From Janthinobacterium sp. TND4EL3 (GTDB lineage Bacteria > Pseudomonadota > Gammaproteobacteria > Burkholderiales > Burkholderiaceae_D): a stretch of 64,000 nt of DNA. The first letter of the stretch is position 1; each line of letters opens with the position of its first letter. Below are positions 44,693-53,759 of the stretch, piece by piece. Made by a program: the position numbers and the translations under genes. The DNA is taken from the NCBI RefSeq assembly GCF_900156175.1, contig NZ_FTMV01000001.1, positions 372,001 to 436,000 on the forward strand. The letters are read 5' to 3'. Under the pieces are notes generated by a model that did not search any database, was not told the origin of the DNA, and saw only the letters and a list, made by a program, of their open reading frames with translations.

Positions 44693-46468
44693 ATGCTACG
44701 CCACGCCCTGCTGTCTGCCGCCTTGTTGTCCCTGTTTTCTGCCCATGCACATGCCGCCCCGGTCCTGACGACGGTGGCCGAACGCTCGGGCTTTTTGAAT
44801 ACGGGCCGCTACGCGGAGGTGGAAGCCCTGTGCCGGCAGTTCCAGGCGCGCTATCCGAAGCAGGTGCGCTGCGTGGAATTCGGCCGCACGCCGGAGAACC
44901 GCCCCATGCTGGCGCTGGCCGTCTCCAATACGGGCGCGCTGACGCCGGCCGAAGCGGCGCGCCGCAAGCTGCCCGTGCTGCTGGTGCAGGGCGGCATCCA
45001 TGCGGGCGAAATCGATGGCAAGGATGCGGGCTTCCTGGCGCTGCGCGAAGTATTGGAGGGCAAGGCGGCGCCCGGCGCGCTCGATAAGCAGGTGCTGCTG
45101 TTCGTCCCCGTCTTCAATGTCGACGGCCACGAACGCTTCGGCCAGTGGAACCGTCCGAACCAGCGCGGCCCTGTGGAAATGGGCTGGCGCAGCACGGCGC
45201 AAAACTACAATCTGAACCGCGAATACATGAAGGCCGATACGCCCGAGATGCAGCACATGCTGGCGCTGGTGAATGCCTGGGACCCGCTGGCCTATGTGGA
45301 CCTGCACGTCACCGATGGCGCACAGTTCGAACCCGATATCTCGATCCAGGTCGAACCCGTGCATGCGGGCGATGCGGCCCTGCGCGTGGCCGGCACGGCC
45401 TTGCGCGATAATGTCCTGGCCGACCTGGCCAGGCAGGGCTCCGACCCGAAGCCGTTCTATATCTCGTTTGCCGAGAACGACAATCCGCAATCGGGGTTTG
45501 TCGATTCGGCGCCGAATCCGCGCTTCTCGCATGGCTATTTCCAGCTGCGCAACCGCTTTGGCATGCTGGTGGAAACCCATTCGTGGAAGGACTATCCGAC
45601 CCGCGTGCGCATCACGCGCAACACCATTGTCTCGCTGCTGTCGCAGGTGGCGCAGCATGGCGCGCAGTGGCGGCAAACGGCAATCGAGGCGGACGCGCGC
45701 GCCGCGCAGCTGGCCGGCAGCACCTTGCCGCTCACGTATAAGACGACGGACAAGAGTCGCATGATCGCGTTTCGCGGCTACGCCTACACGCGCACGCCGT
45801 CCGAGGTGTCGGGCGCGCTGATGACGCGCTACGACGAAAGTGCGCCGCAGATCTGGAACGTGCCCCTGCGCGATGAAATCGTGCCCGACCTGCAGCTGGC
45901 CGCGCCGAAGGCAGGCTACCTGGTGCCCGCTGCGCAGGCGCAGATGGTGGCGGCCAAGCTACGCCAGCATGGCGTGTCGTACCAGGTGCTGGCCACCGCG
46001 CCGGGCAAGCTGCCGGTCGAAGCCTTCCGCGCCACGCAGGTGAAATTCGGCGCGCAGTCGTTCGAGGGCCGCCAGACGGCGGTCGTGCAGGGCGAGTGGC
46101 AGAAAGAGGCGCGCGTGGTCGGCGCGGGCGCGCTGTACGTGCCCGTCAACCAGGCCAAGGCGCGCCTGGTCGTGGCCCTGCTCGAACCGCGCGCCCCGGA
46201 TTCCCTGCTGGCGTGGGGCAGCTTCAATACGGCCTTCGAGCGCAAGGAGTACATGGAGGAATATGTGGCCGAAGATGTGGCCCGCGCGCAACTGGCGGCC
46301 GATCCGGCGCTGGCGGCGCAGTTCCACCAGAAGCTGGCCGACGACCCTGCGTTTGCCAGGAGCCCGGCCGCGCGCCTGGAGTTCTTCGCCCGCCGCCATG
46401 CTTCGTGGGATGAGCGCCTGAACCTGTATCCGGTGCTGCGCACGGATGTTGCGCCAGCACTGAAATAA
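44693..46468 (+). CDS. M14-family zinc carboxypeptidase-like protein, exported
   Basis: The 591-residue precursor has a signal peptide ending near HAHAA. The M14 zinc ligands appear as QGGIHAGEIDGKDAG (His and Glu) and VDLHVTDG (His). A catalytic-type Glu lies in LVETHSWKDYPTRV. The segment AQNYNLNREYMKADTPEMQ is typical of the substrate region. The C-terminal 250 residues form an additional domain common to the larger bacterial M14 proteins. It probably trims peptides in the periplasm. It follows the TonB receptor terminator and has its own -10 box. Confidence 0.92.
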   Translation: MLRHALLSAALLSLFSAHAHAAPVLTTVAERSGFLNTGRYAEVEALCRQFQARYPKQVRCVEFGRTPENRPMLALAVSNTGALTPAEAARRKLPVLLVQGGIHAGEIDGKDAGFLALREVLEGKAAPGALDKQVLLFVPVFNVDGHERFGQWNRPNQRGPVEMGWRSTAQNYNLNREYMKADTPEMQHMLALVNAWDPLAYVDLHVTDGAQFEPDISIQVEPVHAGDAALRVAGTALRDNVLADLARQGSDPKPFYISFAENDNPQSGFVDSAPNPRFSHGYFQLRNRFGMLVETHSWKDYPTRVRITRNTIVSLLSQVAQHGAQWRQTAIEADARAAQLAGSTLPLTYKTTDKSRMIAFRGYAYTRTPSEVSGALMTRYDESAPQIWNVPLRDEIVPDLQLAAPKAGYLVPAAQAQMVAAKLRQHGVSYQVLATAPGKLPVEAFRATQVKFGAQSFEGRQTAVVQGEWQKEARVVGAGALYVPVNQAKARLVVALLEPRAPDSLLAWGSFNTAFERKEYMEEYVAEDVARAQLAADPALAAQFHQKLADDPAFARSPAARLEFFARRHASWDERLNLYPVLRTDVAPALK

Positions 46469-46567
46469 GGAAAGCCGCGCCACCTTGTGAATTTGCAATG
46501 TGCGCGGCTGGGAAAATGCTATTGTGCCTGCATTCCCGACAAGGTTGTCGAATTGGAGCGTCAGCAC

Positions 46568-47713
46568 ATGCCGCAGCAAACACCGAAAAAAATTCTTGTC
46601 CTGAGCGTGTCGGCCGGCGCCGGCCACATGCGGGCGGCGCAAGCCATCGAGGCCCATGCCGCCCTGGCGCAGGACGCCGTCGCCAGCCATCTCGACGTGA
46701 TGGATTTTGTGACGCCCGCATTCCGCAAGCTGTACACGGATTTTTACATCAAGCTGGTCAACAAGGCTCCCGCGCTGTGGGGCTATCTCTACCACGCCAC
46801 CAATGGCGCGCCCAAGGACAGCTCGATGCAGCGCCTGCGCCGTGGAGTCGAGCGCCTCAACACGCGCGCGCTGATGGCGCAGATCGCCGCCTTCGAACCC
46901 GACGCCATCATCTGCACGCATTTCCTGCCCGCCGAGCTGCTGTCGCGCGCGCTGCGCCAGGGGCAACTGGCCTGCCCCGTGTGGGTGCAGGTCACCGATT
47001 TCGACTTGCACCGCATGTGGGTGCACGAGCAGATGCAGGGCTATTTCGCCGCCAACGACGAGGTGGCGTTCCGCATGCGCCATGAAGGCATCCCCGCCGA
47101 CCGCATTCACGTGACGGGCATCCCCATCATGCCCGCGTTCGCGCAGGCGCACGACCGCGCGCAGTGCGCGCAGGCGTTCGGGCTCGCCCCGCGGCGCATG
47201 ACGATTTTGCTGATGGGCGGCGGGGCGGGACTGGGCAGCCTCGATACCATCGCTGCGCGCCTGCTGGCGCTGCCGGGCGACTTCCAGCTGATCGTACTGG
47301 CGGGGAAAAACGCCGCCGCGCTGGCGGCGCTGCAAGCACTGGCCGGTCGCTATCCGGGCCGCCTGCTGGCGCAAGGCTTTACCAGCGAAGTCGAGCGCCT
47401 GATGGCGTGCGCCGACCTGGTCATCACCAAGCCGGGCGGGCTGACCACCTCGGAATGCCTGGCCCTGGGCTTGCCCATGATCGTCAATTCGCCGATTCCC
47501 GGCCAGGAGGAACGCAACGCCGACTACCTGCTGGAGCAGGGCGTGGCCCTGAAGGCATTCGATGCCGTCACCCTCGAATACCGCATGCGCCTGTTGCTCG
47601 ATCATCCCGAGCAGTTGCAAGCGATGCGCGCGAAAGCGCTGGCCCTGGGCCGTCCGCGTGCCGCCATCGACGTGCTGGCGCAGGTGCTGGCGCCGGAGCC
47701 GGAGCCGGCGTGA
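46568..47713 (+). CDS. Glycosyltransferase of the MGDG-synthase/processive diacylglycerol type (GT28-like)
   Basis: The 381-residue protein from ATG 46568 shows the lipid-acceptor N-terminal domain (ILVLSVSAGAGHMRAAQAIE, with AGAGH, and HLDVMDFVTPAFRKLYTDFY) and the nucleotide-sugar C-terminal domain (ILLMGGGAGLGSLDTIA, KPGGLTTSECLALGLPMIVN, then PGQEERNADYLLEQG). Relatives move glucose or galactose onto diacylglycerol. An open extension to 46487 lacks a ribosome site; GGAG lies nine bases before the chosen ATG. It starts a coupled set: its TGA overlaps the next GTG. The acceptor here is unknown. Confidence 0.88.
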   Translation: MPQQTPKKILVLSVSAGAGHMRAAQAIEAHAALAQDAVASHLDVMDFVTPAFRKLYTDFYIKLVNKAPALWGYLYHATNGAPKDSSMQRLRRGVERLNTRALMAQIAAFEPDAIICTHFLPAELLSRALRQGQLACPVWVQVTDFDLHRMWVHEQMQGYFAANDEVAFRMRHEGIPADRIHVTGIPIMPAFAQAHDRAQCAQAFGLAPRRMTILLMGGGAGLGSLDTIAARLLALPGDFQLIVLAGKNAAALAALQALAGRYPGRLLAQGFTSEVERLMACADLVITKPGGLTTSECLALGLPMIVNSPIPGQEERNADYLLEQGVALKAFDAVTLEYRMRLLLDHPEQLQAMRAKALALGRPRAAIDVLAQVLAPEPEPA

Positions 47714-48192
47714 CGGGCGCTGTGGCAAAACCCTGGCAGGTCGCCCTGACGCTGGCCTGGGTAGCCCTGTTGGGACTGTTTTTTGCGCAGGTGGAAATCC
47801 AGATCGAGGGGCCGGCCGGCTGGGCCGCGAACCTGCCCACCTGGCGCATCGAAAGCCATTGGCTGCTCGATATCTTCTGGGGCGGCCGGCCGATGACGGG
47901 CTACCATGCCTGGGTGTTTCCCTTCATTGCCCTGTTCTTCCATTTTCCCATGCTCTTCCTGGCGCAATGGTCGCTGCGCCTCGAGTGCCGCGCCATTGGC
48001 TGCATCATGCTGTTCTGGATCATCGAGGATTATCTGTGGTTCGTGCTCAATCCCGCTTATGGCGTGGCGCACTTCAATCCGGCCCACATCGCCTGGCACA
48101 AGCACTGGCTGTGGTGGGCGCCGACCGACTACTGGGTATCGCTGCTGCTGGCCGGCGTGCTGCTGTGGTTTTCATACAAAAGGAAGTCATGA
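47710..48192 (+). CDS. Uncharacterised four-helix inner-membrane protein
   Basis: The start is GTG at 47710, overlapping the glycosyltransferase stop as GTGA; a second GTG lies four codons on. The 160-residue protein has four helices: QVALTLAWVALLGLFFAQVE, WVFPFIALFFHFPMLFLAQW, AIGCIMLFWIIEDYLWFVLN and YWVSLLLAGVLLWFSY. Between helices three and four is a His/Trp-rich loop, HFNPAHIAWHKHWLWWAPTD. The conserved-looking acidic pair in IEDYLWF inside a helix could be functional. I do not recognise the family. Strict coupling to both neighbours implies a shared role. Confidence 0.8.
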   Translation: MTGAVAKPWQVALTLAWVALLGLFFAQVEIQIEGPAGWAANLPTWRIESHWLLDIFWGGRPMTGYHAWVFPFIALFFHFPMLFLAQWSLRLECRAIGCIMLFWIIEDYLWFVLNPAYGVAHFNPAHIAWHKHWLWWAPTDYWVSLLLAGVLLWFSYKRKS

Positions 48193-48773
48193 CCTTATCG
48201 CCCTTGCCGCATCTTTTGGTGCTATTTCTGGCCCTGGCGGCCGGTTCCGCCGGCGCGCAGGCGCCCGCAGCGCCCGAGCGCAATGCCGAATGGGCGACGC
48301 CGCTGCCGCAGGTGTCCAACCTGCACCAGGTCACCCCGGTCCTGTACCGCAGCGCAAAGCTCGACAGCGCCGACGTGGCCCAGTTGCAGACGCTGGGCGT
48401 GAAGACGGTGATCAGCCTGCGCTCCTTCCACTCCGACACGCAGGTGCTCGATGGCAGCGGCATCCGTGCCGTCCGCATTCCCATCAATACCTGGGCCATC
48501 CGCGACAAGCATGTGATCGAAACCATGCGCAGCATCCGCAGGGCCGAGCAGGCCGGCCCCGTCCTGCTGCATTGCCTGCACGGCGCCGACCGCACGGGCC
48601 TGATGGCCGCCATGTACCGCATGCTGTACCAGGGCTGGCCGCGCGAGAAGGCGATCAACGAGTTGAAGAACGGCGGTTACGGCTATCACGCCGTGTGGAA
48701 AAATATCGAAAGCTACCTCAAGCGCGTGAATGTCGACGAGATACGCGCGCGCATCGAGGCGCCACAACCCTGA
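48189..48773 (+). CDS. Exported tyrosine/dual-specificity phosphatase-like protein
   Basis: The 194-residue precursor has a signal peptide (PHLLVLFLALAAGSAGAQA) and a phosphatase fold: LYRSAKLDSADVAQLQTLGV, KTVISLRSF and the P-loop LLHCLHGADRTGLMAAMYR (HC-X5-R with Cys and Arg both present). The general acid Asp may be in the region before the loop. The fold resembles the Siw14-like and PTPMT-like groups. Being periplasmic, it more likely acts on a phospholipid or other small phosphate than on proteins. Its ATG overlaps the stop of the membrane protein (ATGA). Confidence 0.86.
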   Translation: MTLSPLPHLLVLFLALAAGSAGAQAPAAPERNAEWATPLPQVSNLHQVTPVLYRSAKLDSADVAQLQTLGVKTVISLRSFHSDTQVLDGSGIRAVRIPINTWAIRDKHVIETMRSIRRAEQAGPVLLHCLHGADRTGLMAAMYRMLYQGWPREKAINELKNGGYGYHAVWKNIESYLKRVNVDEIRARIEAPQP

Positions 48774-48836
48774 TACCCCGCCGGCGCGCCACTTCAGGCA
48801 TGATTGCGATTCCAATCACGTTTTCCCGGAATCCGC

Positions 48837-50663
48837 ATGGAACACCACAGCTTCCTCATCAACATACTGTTTTACCTGGTCGCCGCCATCATCATGGTGC
48901 CGCTGGCCAAGCGCCTGGGCATGGGCGCCGTGCTGGGCTATCTGGTGGCCGGCGTCGTCATCGGCCCGTGGGGCCTGGGACTGATCAAGAATGTCGAGGT
49001 GATCCTCAGCTTTTCCGAATTCGGCGTGGTGCTGCTGCTGTTTTTGATCGGCCTGGAACTGGAGCCGAAGCGCCTGTGGCTGCTGCGCCGTCCCATCTTC
49101 GGCTGGGGCGGGGCGCAGGTGGGCGTCGTCAGTGCGGGGCTGTGCGCGGCAGCCATGGCCTTCGGCGTGGACTGGCGCACGGCGCTCGTGGGCGCGCTGG
49201 GCCTGTCGCTGTCGTCGACGGCCATCGTGCTGGCCACCCTGGGCGAACGCAAGCTGATGAGCACGCCGGCCGGTTCCGCCGGTTTTTCGATTTTGCTGTT
49301 CCAGGATATCGCCGCCATTCCCATGATCGCGCTGGTGCCGCTGCTGGGCGGCCTGGTCACGCATGGCGCAGAACCGGGCTGGTTGCGCGTGGTCAAACTG
49401 GCCGCCGTGCTCGCTGCCCTGGTGATCGGCGGGCGCTTCCTGGTCAATCCCATCCTGCGCTTTATCGCCAGGATGGACTTGCGCGAAATCTTCACGGCGT
49501 TTGCCCTGCTGCTGGTGATCGCCATCTGCGTACTGATGGAATCGGTGGGCCTGTCGATGGCCTTGGGCACGTTTGTCGCCGGCGTGCTGCTGGCCGATTC
49601 CGAATACCGCCATGAGCTCATTTCCGACCTGGAACCGTTCAAGGGGCTGCTGCTGGGGCTGTTCTTCATCGCCGTCGGCATGTCCGTCGATTTCGGCGTG
49701 TTGCGCGCCCAGCCGCTGCTGATCCTGGCGCTGGTGGCGGGCTTGCTGGCGGTGAAAATCGCCTTGTTGTATGTGCTGTCGAAGTTCTTCGACATTCCCC
49801 GCGGCCAGCAGCTGTTCTTTGCGCTGCTGCTGTCGCAGGGTGGCGAGTTCGCCTTCGTCGTCTTCGCCACGGCCGTGGCCGCGCACGTGTTCTCGCCGGA
49901 GACGGGGGCACTGCTGGTGGTCGTCGTTACCGTATCGATGGTGGCCACGCCTTTGCTGCTGTTGTTGCACGACAAATTTGTCGCGCCGCGCCTGCAGGGT
50001 GAGAAAAAGCGGCGTCCCGACGACCATATCGAGGCGCAGGACAATCCTATCGTCATTGCCGGCTTCGGCCGCTTTGGCCAGATCATCGGCCGCCTGCTGG
50101 CGGCCAACAAGATCGGCGTGACGGTGCTCGATCACGACCCGGACCAGATCGAGCTGCTGCGCAAGTTCGGCTTCAAGGTGTTTTATGGCGACGCCACCCG
50201 CGTCGATCTGCTGGTGGCGGCCGGCATCGAGAACGCCAGGGCGCTGGTGATCGCCATCGACAACGTGGACGACAGCCTGGCCCTGGTCGACGCCGTGCGC
50301 CTGCGCCTGCCCCAGTTGACGATACTGGCGCGCGCGCGCAACGTCACGCACTACTATGAATTGATGAAGCGGGGCGTGACCCTGATCGAGCGCGAGACGT
50401 TTGCCGCGGCGCTGCTGCTGGGCGAGCAGACCTTGCGCCAGGTGGGCTTCAGCGCGGAGCGGGCGCAGCGCGCGGCCGGCATCTTTGGCCGGCATAACCT
50501 GAAAACTTTGCTGGAAGTGGCGCCGCACTTCCAGGACCAGCAAAAAGTCATGTCGCTCACGCGCCAGGCGCGCGAGGAGCTGGAAGACATGTTCGAGAGC
50601 GATGCGGCGGCGTTTGCGGCCGAAAACGTTGCAGAATCGGGGTCAGACCCTCGGCACCGCTAA
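48837..50663 (+). CDS. Monovalent cation:proton antiporter-2 family protein (KefB/KefC-like)
   Basis: The 608-residue protein has about 12 membrane helices (from LINILFYLVAAIIMVPLAKR to VVVVTVSMVATPLLLLLH). It carries the family motifs LGYLVAGVVIGPWGLGL, FLIGLELEPKRLW and LFQDIAAIPMIAL. The cytosolic RCK/TrkA-N domain follows (NPIVIAGFGRFGQIIGRLLA, YGDATRVDLLVAAG, LARARNVTHYYELMKRG). It probably effluxes potassium in exchange for protons, gated by nucleotide or glutathione adducts. ATG 48837 is chosen; upstream ATG 48804 adds a polar leader. The last codons (SGSDPRHR) read through a GGGGTCAGACCC sequence that looks like an intergenic repeat. Confidence 0.93.
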   Translation: MEHHSFLINILFYLVAAIIMVPLAKRLGMGAVLGYLVAGVVIGPWGLGLIKNVEVILSFSEFGVVLLLFLIGLELEPKRLWLLRRPIFGWGGAQVGVVSAGLCAAAMAFGVDWRTALVGALGLSLSSTAIVLATLGERKLMSTPAGSAGFSILLFQDIAAIPMIALVPLLGGLVTHGAEPGWLRVVKLAAVLAALVIGGRFLVNPILRFIARMDLREIFTAFALLLVIAICVLMESVGLSMALGTFVAGVLLADSEYRHELISDLEPFKGLLLGLFFIAVGMSVDFGVLRAQPLLILALVAGLLAVKIALLYVLSKFFDIPRGQQLFFALLLSQGGEFAFVVFATAVAAHVFSPETGALLVVVVTVSMVATPLLLLLHDKFVAPRLQGEKKRRPDDHIEAQDNPIVIAGFGRFGQIIGRLLAANKIGVTVLDHDPDQIELLRKFGFKVFYGDATRVDLLVAAGIENARALVIAIDNVDDSLALVDAVRLRLPQLTILARARNVTHYYELMKRGVTLIERETFAAALLLGEQTLRQVGFSAERAQRAAGIFGRHNLKTLLEVAPHFQDQQKVMSLTRQAREELEDMFESDAAAFAAENVAESGSDPRHR

Positions 50664-50690
50664 CGCAGAGGCTAGCGTTAACGTGCGCGA
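50637..50690. repeat. GGGGTCAGACCC element with dyad at the end of the antiporter gene
   Basis: GGGGTCAGACCC at about 50640-50651, itself a short dyad (GGGTC/GACCC with one-base centre), is followed by TAACGC/GCGTTA arms around an eight-base loop. The unit spans the antiporter stop codon. I recall similar GGGGTCAGACCC units as frequent intergenic repeats in Massilia/Janthinobacterium relatives. Only one copy is in this window, so the repeat status is from memory. Confidence 0.35.
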
Positions 50691-50718
50691 AGGGCTGCCC
50701 CCAGCCTTTGCTTTGGGC

Positions 50719-52608
50719 TTACTTCCCCCGCTTCGCTTCAATCGCCTCGATCTGGTCCATGATGCCGTTCATGCGCGCCACCAGCGCCTGGTACGGTTTC
50801 GGCGAGGCCAGGTCGACGCCGGCCGCCTTCACCAGGTCGTAGGGGTAGGCCGAGCCGCCGGAACTGAGCATCTTCAGGTAGGCGGCCAGGGCGCCCGGTT
50901 CCTTGTCGAGGATGCGCTGCGCGAAATCCTGCGCCGCCGCGATCGAGGTGGCGTACTGGAACACATAGTAGCCGTGATAGAAATGCGGCACATACGCCCA
51001 CTCCAGCGCGTAGGCGGGATCGATGGTCATGACGCCCTGCGCTTCGCCATGGTAGCGCTTGAGGATATCGGCATAGATGGCCGTGATCTCTTCGCCCGTC
51101 AGCGATGCTCCCTTGTCCACCTTGCCATGGATGGCGGCCTCGAATTCGGCGAACATGGCCTGCCGGAAGAAGGTGCCGCGCAGGTTTTCCAGCGCCGCGC
51201 CCAGGTACAGCAGGCGCTCGTCGTCATCCTTGGCCTGCTTCAGGCGCGCGTCAAGCAGCAGCGCCTCGTTCGTCGTCGAGGCGATTTCCGCCACAAAGAT
51301 ACTGTACGGCGCGTAGATCGACGGCTGCGCCCGGTTGGCCAGCACCGAGTGCATGGCGTGGCCCCATTCGTGCGTCAGGGTGCTGACGGCTTCGTAATTG
51401 TCCGTGTAATTGAGCAGCACGAACGGGTGCACGTCGTACGCGTCGCCATTCATGTAGGCGCCCGCCACCTTGCGCGGGCGCGGATACACATCCATCCAGC
51501 GCGCGTTCACGGCGCCAGTGAGCGCTTTCACATAGTCTGCGCCCAGCGGCGCGACGGAAGCTAGCATCATTTGCTTGCCTTCGGCCAGCGGGAAGCTGCG
51601 CTCGCTTTTCAGCAACGGCGCATACACGTCGTAATACGCCAGGTCCTTCACGCCCAGCATGCGCGCGCGCAGCTTGAAGTAGCGGTGCAGGGTGGGCAGG
51701 TTGGCGTTGGTCTGGGCGATCAGGGTCTGGTAGACGGCCGGCGGCAAATTGTCGGCGTCGAGCGCGGCGCTTTGCGAATCGGCGTAATGGCGCACCTTCG
51801 CATATGCGGCGTCCGTTTTCAACTGGCCATACAGGGTTTCGCCGAACGTGCGCTCGTACTCTTTCCACTTGCCGAAGAAGGCGTCGAACACCAGCTTGCG
51901 GTCCGCGCGGTTGTCGTCGCCCCGGTATTTGGTATATGCCGCCTGGTCGAGGCGCACTTCCTTGCCATCCGACAGTTTGACCGTCGGCCACGGGATTTCC
52001 GCGTTGGCCAGGGTGCGGTAGACGCTGGCGGCCGAACTTGTTGCCAGGCCGAACTGCGCCACCAGCTGTTCGCCGGCCGCGTCCAGCGTATGCGGCGCGC
52101 TGCGCAACATATTGCTCAATTGGAAACGATATAACTGCAAGCCTTTGTCTTTCGCCAGCATGGCATCGATGCGCTTGCTGCCAAGGGCGAGGATCTCCGG
52201 CTGCAGGAAGGTGCTGGCCTGGCTGAATTCATTGCCCAGCAGGGCAGCGCGCTGGTTCAGCTGGTTGCCCTTGCTGTCGCCCGTATCCTGGTCGTAGTAC
52301 TGCGCCGCATAGGTGGTGAGCGTATTGACGCGCTTGCGTGCGTCGGCATACAGGTCCAGGCAGCTTTTCAGGCGGGCCGGCGAGGCTTTCAACTGCCCCT
52401 TGCAGGCAGCCAGTTGCTGCAGCTGGGCCGACAGCCGTTTCGCATCGGCATCGAAGGCGGCATCGCTGGCATACAGCGCCGTCAAATCCCAGCGGTCGGC
52501 CTGGCGGTCGGTGGACGCGGGGGCCGGAGCAGGAGCGGCATAGGCGGTGGCGAGGCCGAGGGCCAGCAGGGAGAACAGCAGGGGGCGCTTGAGCGCGGAT
52601 GGCGTCAT
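50719..52608 (-). CDS. Exported M3-family oligoendopeptidase F
   Basis: The 629-residue precursor has a signal peptide (LLFSLLALGLATAYA), unusual because classical PepF is cytosolic. The N-terminal part has WDLTALYASDAAFDADAKRL, and the M3 zinc site is LTHEWGHAMHSVLA (HExxH) followed by the third ligand Glu in EIASTTNEALLLD. The C-terminal FYHGYYVFQYATSIAAAQDF is typical of PepF. It probably degrades peptides of up to about 20 residues in the periplasm. It adds to the peptidases nearby. The ATG at 52608 is the only one before the signal peptide. Confidence 0.95.
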   Translation of the reverse strand: MTPSALKRPLLFSLLALGLATAYAAPAPAPASTDRQADRWDLTALYASDAAFDADAKRLSAQLQQLAACKGQLKASPARLKSCLDLYADARKRVNTLTTYAAQYYDQDTGDSKGNQLNQRAALLGNEFSQASTFLQPEILALGSKRIDAMLAKDKGLQLYRFQLSNMLRSAPHTLDAAGEQLVAQFGLATSSAASVYRTLANAEIPWPTVKLSDGKEVRLDQAAYTKYRGDDNRADRKLVFDAFFGKWKEYERTFGETLYGQLKTDAAYAKVRHYADSQSAALDADNLPPAVYQTLIAQTNANLPTLHRYFKLRARMLGVKDLAYYDVYAPLLKSERSFPLAEGKQMMLASVAPLGADYVKALTGAVNARWMDVYPRPRKVAGAYMNGDAYDVHPFVLLNYTDNYEAVSTLTHEWGHAMHSVLANRAQPSIYAPYSIFVAEIASTTNEALLLDARLKQAKDDDERLLYLGAALENLRGTFFRQAMFAEFEAAIHGKVDKGASLTGEEITAIYADILKRYHGEAQGVMTIDPAYALEWAYVPHFYHGYYVFQYATSIAAAQDFAQRILDKEPGALAAYLKMLSSGGSAYPYDLVKAAGVDLASPKPYQALVARMNGIMDQIEAIEAKRGK

Positions 52609-52737
52609 GGTTCATTCCAGTGAGGTTGTCGGAAGAATGCGTGCTGACCGCCGGGCAGGAATGCGCGCGTGACACACCGCGTACCGGCAGAGCTGACTAC
52701 GGTACCTCAAATGGGCGCAGGGGGAAAGAGGGGGGAT

Positions 52738-52760
52738 GCCGCCACCTGGGCGGTGGCGGC
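52738..52760 (-). terminator. Hairpin downstream of ttcA
   Basis: GCCGCCACC and GGTGGCGGC form a perfect nine-base-pair stem with a five-base loop, 28 bases after the ttcA stop on the minus strand. No T-run follows, so termination may be partial. The rest of the 179-base gap shows nothing. Confidence 0.5.
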
Positions 52761-52787
52761 GAAACAACATGGGCTGAGAACAGCGGA

Positions 52788-53759
52788 TTACAGCGCTTGC
52801 AGAGGGATGGTGCCGAACGTGGTCGGCGTCGAGCATGGTTCTTCGTCAAAGGCGATGTCGCCCATGGGGTTGGCCACGCCGTCCGCCTTCAAGTCCTTGA
52901 AACCGAACAGTTTCGGGTCCATCAGATGCGACGGCGCCACATTCGACAGCGACGAGAAGATGCTTTCCACGCGGCCCGGGAATTTCTTGTCCCATTCGCG
53001 CATCAGGCCCTTGATCTGCTTGCGCTGCAGGTTTTCCTGCGAACCGCACAGGTCGCAAGGGATGATGGGGAAGCCCTTGACTTCCGCATAGCGCTGCGTG
53101 TCCTCTTCCTTCACGTAGGCCATCGGGCGGATGACGATGTGCTTGCCGTCGTCCGATTGCAGTTTGGCGGGCATGCCTTTCAATTTTCCGCCGAAGAACA
53201 TATTCAGGAAAAAAGTTTCCAGAATATCATCGCGGTGGTGGCCCAAGGCGATCTTGTTGGCGCCCAGTTCGTCGGCCACGCGGTACAGGATGCCGCGGCG
53301 CAGGCGCGAGCACAGCGAGCAAGTCGTCTTGCCTTCCGGGATCAGGCGCTTGACGATGCTGTAGGTATCCTGGTTTTCGATATGGAAGGCGACGCCCAGT
53401 TCCGTCAGGTAGGCGGGCAGGATTTCCGGCGGGAAATTCGGCTGCTTCTGATCCAGGTTGACGGCGACGATGTCGAAATGAATCGGCGCGCGTTCGCGCA
53501 AGGTCATCAGGATGTCCAGCAAGGCATAGCTGTCCTTGCCGCCCGACAGGCACACCATCACCTTGTCGCCGTCTTCGATCATATTGAAGTCGCCGATGGC
53601 TTGACCCACCAGGCGGCACAGGCGCTTGTGCAGCTTGTTGTTCTCCAGGGCGATCTTTTCCGCTTTCTTGCGCGCCAGTTTCTGCGCTTCCACATTGGCC
53701 GGGAATTCCACGGCCGTCGTCGTCGTTTCCAGCACGGCGGTGTTGCTCATATTGTTCAT
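52788..53759 (-). CDS. ttcA: tRNA 2-thiocytidine(32) synthetase TtcA
   Basis: TtcA places sulfur on C32 of certain tRNAs using an iron-sulfur cluster. The 323-residue protein has the PP-loop [15 protein letters not shown], the cysteine pair [29 protein letters not shown] and the second site [10 protein letters not shown]. The ATG overlaps the folB stop (ATGA), so it is translated with folB. The C-terminus carries an extra acidic tail. Oxygen- and iron-sulfur-dependent activity is expected from the family. Confidence 0.96.
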   Translation of the reverse strand: MNNMSNTAVLETTTTAVEFPANVEAQKLARKKAEKIALENNKLHKRLCRLVGQAIGDFNMIEDGDKVMVCLSGGKDSYALLDILMTLRERAPIHFDIVAVNLDQKQPNFPPEILPAYLTELGVAFHIENQDTYSIVKRLIPEGKTTCSLCSRLRRGILYRVADELGANKIALGHHRDDILETFFLNMFFGGKLKGMPAKLQSDDGKHIVIRPMAYVKEEDTQRYAEVKGFPIIPCDLCGSQENLQRKQIKGLMREWDKKFPGRVESIFSSLSNVAPSHLMDPKLFGFKDLKADGVANPMGDIAFDEEPCSTPTTFGTIPLQAL

